The position numbers were made by a program, and so were the translations under genes. Below are positions 5,880 through 9,384 of a stretch of DNA of 9,384 nucleotides, one piece after another. This DNA comes from an uncultured Bulleidia sp. (GTDB lineage Bacteria > Bacillota_I > Bacilli_A > Erysipelotrichales > Erysipelotrichaceae), in the NCBI GenBank assembly GCA_934754415.1, contig CAKVIS010000060.1, positions 1 through 9,384 of the forward strand, read 5' to 3'. Positions within the stretch are counted from its first letter, which is position 1; each line of letters starts with the position of its first letter. The notes under the pieces are model-generated. The model did no database searches. It was not told the DNA's origin and saw only the letters and a program-made list of their open reading frames with translations.

Positions 5880-6369
5880 CTACTTTTACTGCTTTTTCTG
5901 TTTCAGAAATATGTACAGGACGACTTAACACCATCTGTTCGGTTTCTTCATTATCCTGAGGAATCTGTGCACCGCAATGATGACAATACAGTTCATCCAC
6001 TTCTAACTTTGTACCACATTCCGGACAATATCTTACAATACTGACTTCAGGATCTGGCTGTCTTAATCCGCAATATGGACAGAATAAAGAACCATTAGGT
6101 ATTCTTTCATTACATGCCACACATCTTAAGATACCTCGAATCTCATCAATCGTATGTACGCGTTCTTTAATCTGATTTTCAAGATATACTGCAGAATCAA
6201 TCTTTTCCTTATTCAGATCATTTGGATCATTCTTATGAACATCCACATAATCTTTACCAAGTTCCTGGTAGATTTTATTCAGTTTTCTTTTTAAGGAAGA
6301 TATCTGGAAAGATAACTGTAATACCTTCCACTGTTTCTGTAACCAATTCAACATACCTTCATTATACAT
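5860..6369 (-). CDS. Double zinc-ribbon protein with N-terminal coiled-coil-like region
   Basis: A 169-residue protein of unknown function. Residues about 10-80 are charged and helix-rich with spaced hydrophobics (SSLKRKLNKIYQELGKDYV), suggesting a coiled coil. Two zinc ribbons follow: Cys83/Cys86 with Cys97/Cys100, and Cys115/Cys118 with Cys129/Cys132, each with 10 residues between the CxxC pairs. The tail (about 136-169) is acidic and low in complexity. Such ribbons usually serve protein or nucleic acid contacts. There is no signal peptide, so it is probably cytoplasmic. The start is unsure. The ATG at 6369 lies 6 nt behind the T-tract of the gpmI terminator and has no ribosome binding site. 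The ATG at 6354 (residue 6) has AAGG only 1 nt away, but a perfect TATAAT (6366-6361) would place a transcript start at or near that ATG. No other in-frame ATG occurs before the tail. The product call is structural only. Confidence 0.75.
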   Translation of the reverse strand: MYNEGMLNWLQKQWKVLQLSFQISSLKRKLNKIYQELGKDYVDVHKNDPNDLNKEKIDSAVYLENQIKERVHTIDEIRGILRCVACNERIPNGSLFCPYCGLRQPDPEVSIVRYCPECGTKLEVDELYCHHCGAQIPQDNEETEQMVLSRPVHISETEKAVKVEEKASK

Positions 6370-6375
6370 GGATTC

Positions 6376-6409
6376 AAAAAAAAGACATCTTAACTTTTGT
6401 TAAAATGCC
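6376..6409 (-). terminator. Intrinsic terminator of gpmI
   Basis: On the minus strand GGCATTTTAAC (6409-6399) pairs with GTTAAGATGTC (6394-6384) over 11 bp with two G-U pairs and the loop AAAA. It is followed by eight T residues (6383-6376). It lies 11 nt after the gpmI TAA stop and only 6 nt before the zinc-ribbon ATG at 6369. Confidence 0.88.
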
Positions 6410-6420
6410 TTCAGTATTGT

Positions 6421-8007
6421 TTACTTAATGATAGATTCCAGCCACTGTTCAGGTGCTTCGTAACCTAACAGTTTTACTACTGTAGCAGCTACGTTAGCTA
6501 AACCGAATTCATCGCCTTCTTTTACTTCTGTACCTTCAGGTCCGTTATAGATCATGAAAGGAACTCTTGCAAGAGAATGAGATGTCTTAGCCTTAGGTGT
6601 ACCATCAGCATTGAAGCCCTTATCATACATTTCATCAGAGTTACCATGGTCAGCTGTAACAATTAATGTATAATCAGCTTTCTTGCAGGCATCCATCAGT
6701 CTCTTTAACATTAAGTCAACTGTTTCTACACCAATTAATGTAGCTTCATAGTTACCTGTATGACCTACCATGTCTCCGTTAGGATAGTTACAACGTAAGA
6801 ACTGATATTTGCCAGATTCAATAGCTTCTACCATCTTATCTGTGATTTCTGTAGCCTTCATCCAAGGTTTCAGATCAAATGGGATGATATCACTTGGTAC
6901 TTCTTCCCAGTCTTCCAGTTCATCAGAGAACTTTTCAGAACGGTTACCATTCCAGAAGTATGTAACATGTCCATATTTCTGTGTTTCAGAACATGCATAA
7001 GACTTAACGCCTTTATTCACTAAGAATTCAGACATTGTATTTGTGATGTGTGGTGGTTCAACCAGGAAGTGTTCAGGAAGTTTTAAGTCTCCATCGTACT
7101 GTAACATACCTGCATAGTATACATTTGGTTTCTTCACTTCATCAAAAGCATCAAATCCCTTGTTCATGTAATCAAATGCCTTGGAGATTTCAACTGCTCT
7201 ATCACCTCTGAAGTTATACAGAATAACAGAATCGCCATCATCGATAGCGCCTACAGGCTTGCCATCCTTGGCAATAACAAATCCAGGAAGATACTGGTCA
7301 GTAAAGCCGCCTTCATTTCTGTATGTTTCGATAGCTTCTTTGCAGGAAGCAAATTCTCTGCCATCACCCATAACATGGATGTGCCATCCTTTTTCTACCA
7401 TACCCCAGTCAGCTTCATAACGGTCCATTGTGATGACCATACGTCCACCACCGGAAGCAATGCAGCTGTGGAATGTATCATCGTTTAATTCAGCGATAAC
7501 ACCTTCTAATTCATCAACATATTTTAATGCACTTGTTTCAGGAACGTCTCTTCCGTCTAATAAAGCATGTACTCTTACTTCGTTGAGACCTTCCTTCTTA
7601 CATTCTTTCATCATGGCAATCAGATGAGAGATATTGGAATGTACGTTACCATCGGATAACAGACCGATAAAGTGGAACTTTCCACCGTGTTCCTTGGCAA
7701 ACTTAACAGCATCTACCCATGCAGAAGACTTATAGATATCTCCGGATTCGATAGATTCATTTACAAGTTTGGCACCCTGGGAATAAATCTGTCCGCAGCC
7801 TAAAGCGTTGTGACCTACTTCAGAGTTTCCCATATCCCCATCGGAAGGAAGACCTACTGCAGTACCACTTGCCTTGATTGTTGTATGTGGCCAATTTGTC
7901 ATTAATTCATCAATCTGTGGTTTGTAAGCATGCAGAACGGCATTACCCATGTCTTTATCTGTCCAGCCTACACCATCCATTACTACTAATACTACTGGTT
8001 TTGACAT
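6421..8007 (-). CDS. gpmI: 2,3-bisphosphoglycerate-independent phosphoglycerate mutase, long class
   Basis: A 528-residue alkaline-phosphatase-superfamily enzyme that interconverts 3- and 2-phosphoglycerate in glycolysis, using two Mn ions and a phosphoserine. Metal and catalytic residues are visible: Asp11 in MDGVGW, Ser62 in GNSEVGHN (the phosphorylated serine), Asp412 and His416 in GDMVGH, Asp453 and His454 in TADHGN, and His477 in TSHSLA. Substrate-binding segments are also present (SDGNVHS 118-124, DGRDVP 151-156, NFRGDR 265-270, SETQKYGHVTYFWNGNRS from 340). The segments MLQYDGDLKLP and GHVTYFWNGNRS resemble the long plant or trypanosomatid class rather than the short Bacillus class, which has AETEKYAHVTFF. 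I chose the ATG at 8007 (MSKPVVLVV), where homology begins, over an upstream in-frame ATG at 8073. AAAGGAG lies about 12 nt before it, a slightly long gap. Monocistronic, or leaking into the zinc-ribbon gene. Confidence 0.94.
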   Translation of the reverse strand: MSKPVVLVVMDGVGWTDKDMGNAVLHAYKPQIDELMTNWPHTTIKASGTAVGLPSDGDMGNSEVGHNALGCGQIYSQGAKLVNESIESGDIYKSSAWVDAVKFAKEHGGKFHFIGLLSDGNVHSNISHLIAMMKECKKEGLNEVRVHALLDGRDVPETSALKYVDELEGVIAELNDDTFHSCIASGGGRMVITMDRYEADWGMVEKGWHIHVMGDGREFASCKEAIETYRNEGGFTDQYLPGFVIAKDGKPVGAIDDGDSVILYNFRGDRAVEISKAFDYMNKGFDAFDEVKKPNVYYAGMLQYDGDLKLPEHFLVEPPHITNTMSEFLVNKGVKSYACSETQKYGHVTYFWNGNRSEKFSDELEDWEEVPSDIIPFDLKPWMKATEITDKMVEAIESGKYQFLRCNYPNGDMVGHTGNYEATLIGVETVDLMLKRLMDACKKADYTLIVTADHGNSDEMYDKGFNADGTPKAKTSHSLARVPFMIYNGPEGTEVKEGDEFGLANVAATVVKLLGYEAPEQWLESIIK

Positions 8008-8037
8008 AAATGTTTTTATCTCCTTTGTCCGTAATAA

Positions 8038-8046
8038 AATATACCA
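8038..8046 (-). promoter_or_regulatory. Extended -10 promoter for gpmI
   Basis: On the minus strand TGG-TATATT (8046-8038) is an extended -10 (TGnTATATT). The -35 position 17 nt upstream is GAGAAA, a poor match, so the TG extension would carry the site. Predicted start is near 8031, upstream of AAAGGAG. A similar site faces the other way at 8112-8120. Confidence 0.45.
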
Positions 8047-8111
8047 CATTTCCATTCCAATTTCTCTTATCACAATCTTTTCATTCTTTTAAAAACATCT
8101 TAAAATAATTG

Positions 8112-8120
8112 TGGTATTAT
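8112..8120 (+). promoter_or_regulatory. Extended -10 promoter for the PhnD-type gene
   Basis: TGG-TATTAT (8112-8120) is an extended -10; AAAACA 17 nt upstream is a weak -35. Transcription would begin near 8127, leaving about 19 nt of leader that holds GAGGAGG (8134-8140), the best ribosome binding site in the window, 5 nt before the ATG at 8146. Confidence 0.5.
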
Positions 8121-8145
8121 TTTCATGTTCATTGAGGAGGAAAGT

Positions 8146-9243
8146 ATGAACTTAAAAAAGGTATCTTTATCTTTACTTGCCGCAACAATGTTAGTTGGTT
8201 GTGGCTCATCCACAGCATCCACTGGTGATGCTACAGAAGGATCCAAAGAAATCGATGAATTAAATCTTGAATTCGTCCCTTCCAGAGACCCTGGTGAAAT
8301 CGTTTCTGCAACAAAAGACTTAGGTCAGTTACTGATTGACAAGATGGCTGAAAAAGGCTACACAATCGGTAATGTAAACATTGCTGTCAGTGACACTTAT
8401 GAAGCTGCAGGTGAAGCATTAGCTGCAGGTTCTGTTGACGTTGCATGGTTACCAGGTGGCACATATGCACTGTATTCTGATGAAACAGAAGTTATTCTGA
8501 CAGCTACACGTGCAGGTCTGTCCAATGACTCTGAAACACCTGCTGACTGGAATGGCGAAGCGAATAAAACTTTAAAGAATGGTGACCCTGTTACTTACTA
8601 CCGTTCTTTAATCTATGCAACACCTTCCAAAAAAGGTCAGGAACTTGCTGCTAAAGTAAATGCCGGTGAAGAATTATCCTGGGAAGACATTGCAAGTGCT
8701 AAATGGGCTGTTATGAACGTTTCCAGTTCTGCAGGCTATATCTACCCTACAATGTGGTTAATGGATCATTATGATGGTAAGACATTCAACGATATCAACA
8801 CTGCAGGTTTAGGTGGTTCCGTTACTACATTAGATGGTTACGCTACTGCATTCATGCAGGCTGCTGCTGAACAGGTTGACGTTATCTGCTGCTACGCTGA
8901 TGGACGTAATGACTATGAAGGTGCATGGAACCTGGCTACTACAGAACAGGATGAAGCAAACCACACAGGTCTTGGAAGAACTTCCGGCAAGTCCATCTGG
9001 GATGAATTAAATGTTATCGGTGTTACAGACAAGATCTACAACGATACAGTTGCTGTAACAAAGGCTAATCCAGACATCTATAACGACGACTTCAAAGCTG
9101 CTCTGCAGGATTCCTTAATCGAACTTGCAGGTACAGAAGAAGGTTCCAAGATCTTCTCTATTTACAGCCATACAGGATATGCTAAAGCTACAGATGCTGA
9201 TTATGACAGTGCTCGTGCAGCATTAAAAGTAGTTACTGAATAA
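8146..9243 (+). CDS. phnD: PhnD-type phosphonate/phosphite/phosphate ABC transporter substrate-binding lipoprotein
   Basis: A 365-residue exported lipoprotein. A positively charged start (NLKK), a hydrophobic stretch and the lipobox LVGC put the lipidated cysteine at Cys19, followed by a Ser/Thr/Gly-rich linker to about 35. The body follows the PhnD plan: LNLEFVPSRDPGEIVSATKD (39-58), SVDVAWLPGGTYAL (96-109), the ligand-loop-like SSSAGYIYP (193-201), VDVICCYADG (244-253) and IYSHTGYAKATDADYD (339-354). It should capture a phosphonate, phosphite or phosphate outside the membrane and deliver it to a PhnE/PhnC-type transporter. The exact ligand cannot be assigned, and phnD is the family name. 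I chose the ATG at 8146 after GAGGAGG, which starts the signal peptide; an in-frame ATG at 8125 adds 7 codons over the ribosome binding site. A strong terminator follows and no transporter subunit lies in the window. Confidence 0.9.
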   Translation: MNLKKVSLSLLAATMLVGCGSSTASTGDATEGSKEIDELNLEFVPSRDPGEIVSATKDLGQLLIDKMAEKGYTIGNVNIAVSDTYEAAGEALAAGSVDVAWLPGGTYALYSDETEVILTATRAGLSNDSETPADWNGEANKTLKNGDPVTYYRSLIYATPSKKGQELAAKVNAGEELSWEDIASAKWAVMNVSSSAGYIYPTMWLMDHYDGKTFNDINTAGLGGSVTTLDGYATAFMQAAAEQVDVICCYADGRNDYEGAWNLATTEQDEANHTGLGRTSGKSIWDELNVIGVTDKIYNDTVAVTKANPDIYNDDFKAALQDSLIELAGTEEGSKIFSIYSHTGYAKATDADYDSARAALKVVTE

Positions 9244-9261
9244 TTACTATTTCAGATCATC

Positions 9262-9297
9262 ATAGAATGGCTTAGTTTTCTAAGCCATTCTATTTTT
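9262..9297 (+). terminator. Intrinsic terminator after the PhnD-type gene
   Basis: A perfect 14-bp stem, ATAGAATGGCTTAG with CTAAGCCATTCTAT, with loop TTTT (9276-9279), followed by TTTT (9294-9297). It starts 18 nt after the TAA stop. It could be a full stop, or a leaky one that keeps the binding protein in excess over distal transporter genes. Confidence 0.88.
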
Positions 9298-9307
9298 AAA
9301 TAAAAAA

Positions 9308-9384
9308 GGCTCAATCCCAATTCCTGTTGATATAACAAACTGTAGCTAAAATTTAGTACGAATATAAAAAAGGATCTCGTATAA
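9308..9384. other. Unassigned tail, possibly the end of an insertion sequence
   Basis: No gene start with a ribosome binding site is visible in the last 77 nt. The segment beginning GGCTCAATCCCAATTCC, then GTTGATATAAC and an AT-rich run ending in TATAA, is reminiscent of the outer end of ISL3-type elements (GGCTC start, AT-rich untranslated stretch, promoter facing inwards). This is from memory of the general layout. The other end, a transposase and a target duplication cannot be seen here. Confidence 0.25.

Noticed and set aside
1..9384. CRISPR array, tRNA, rRNA, toxin-antitoxin pair or prophage genes
   Set aside because: No regularly spaced direct repeats, no cloverleaf or rRNA-like segment, and no short paired toxin/antitoxin genes or phage motifs were seen on either strand.

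Overview
The window (about 9.4 kb, AT-rich, Shine-Dalgarno sites of the AGGAGG/AGAGG type, short intergenic gaps closed by U-tailed hairpins) looks like ordinary chromosome of a low-GC member of the Bacillota. The gene styles would fit a gut Erysipelotrichia-like or related anaerobe, but that placement is an inference; no rRNA or other phylogenetic marker is present.

Layout, left to right. (1) 1-147, minus: the first 49 codons of an AlbA_2/Schlafen-type protein, cut by the window edge, with its own promoter. (2) 340-2837, minus: a two-gene operon, a Nudix hydrolase (ADP-ribose pyrophosphatase type) overlapping by ATGA a cytoplasmic S9 serine peptidase, closed by an intrinsic terminator. (3) 3007-5836, plus, divergent from it: a core-only MetE-like methyltransferase, a homologue of the mammalian 2'-deoxynucleoside 5'-phosphate N-hydrolase DNPH1/Rcl, and an MFS permease. 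(4) 5860-8007, minus, convergent: a double zinc-ribbon protein behind gpmI, a long-class 'plant-like' cofactor-independent phosphoglycerate mutase. (5) 8146-9243, plus, divergent from gpmI: a PhnD-type phosphonate/phosphite/phosphate-binding lipoprotein, followed by a perfect terminator hairpin and about 80 nt that may be the tip of an insertion sequence.

How the genes may work together. gpmI is core glycolysis. The Nudix protein and the DNPH1 homologue both belong to nucleotide clean-up families and lie on either side of one divergent promoter region. That region carries a perfect 25-bp palindrome, and the two first genes (Nudix and MetE-like) share a 17-nt identical leader around the ribosome binding site. 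The MetE-like/DNPH1-like/MFS set could be a salvage or detoxification unit, but that is a hypothesis.

No CRISPR array, toxin-antitoxin pair, defence island, phage gene, tRNA or rRNA was seen. The most interesting signals are regulatory: a hairpin that buries the ribosome binding site of the MFS gene and carries an extended -10 promoter in its loop; the 25-bp palindrome; and a zinc-ribbon gene that starts 6 nt behind a terminator with no usable Shine-Dalgarno sequence. I did not find a clear new multi-gene system.
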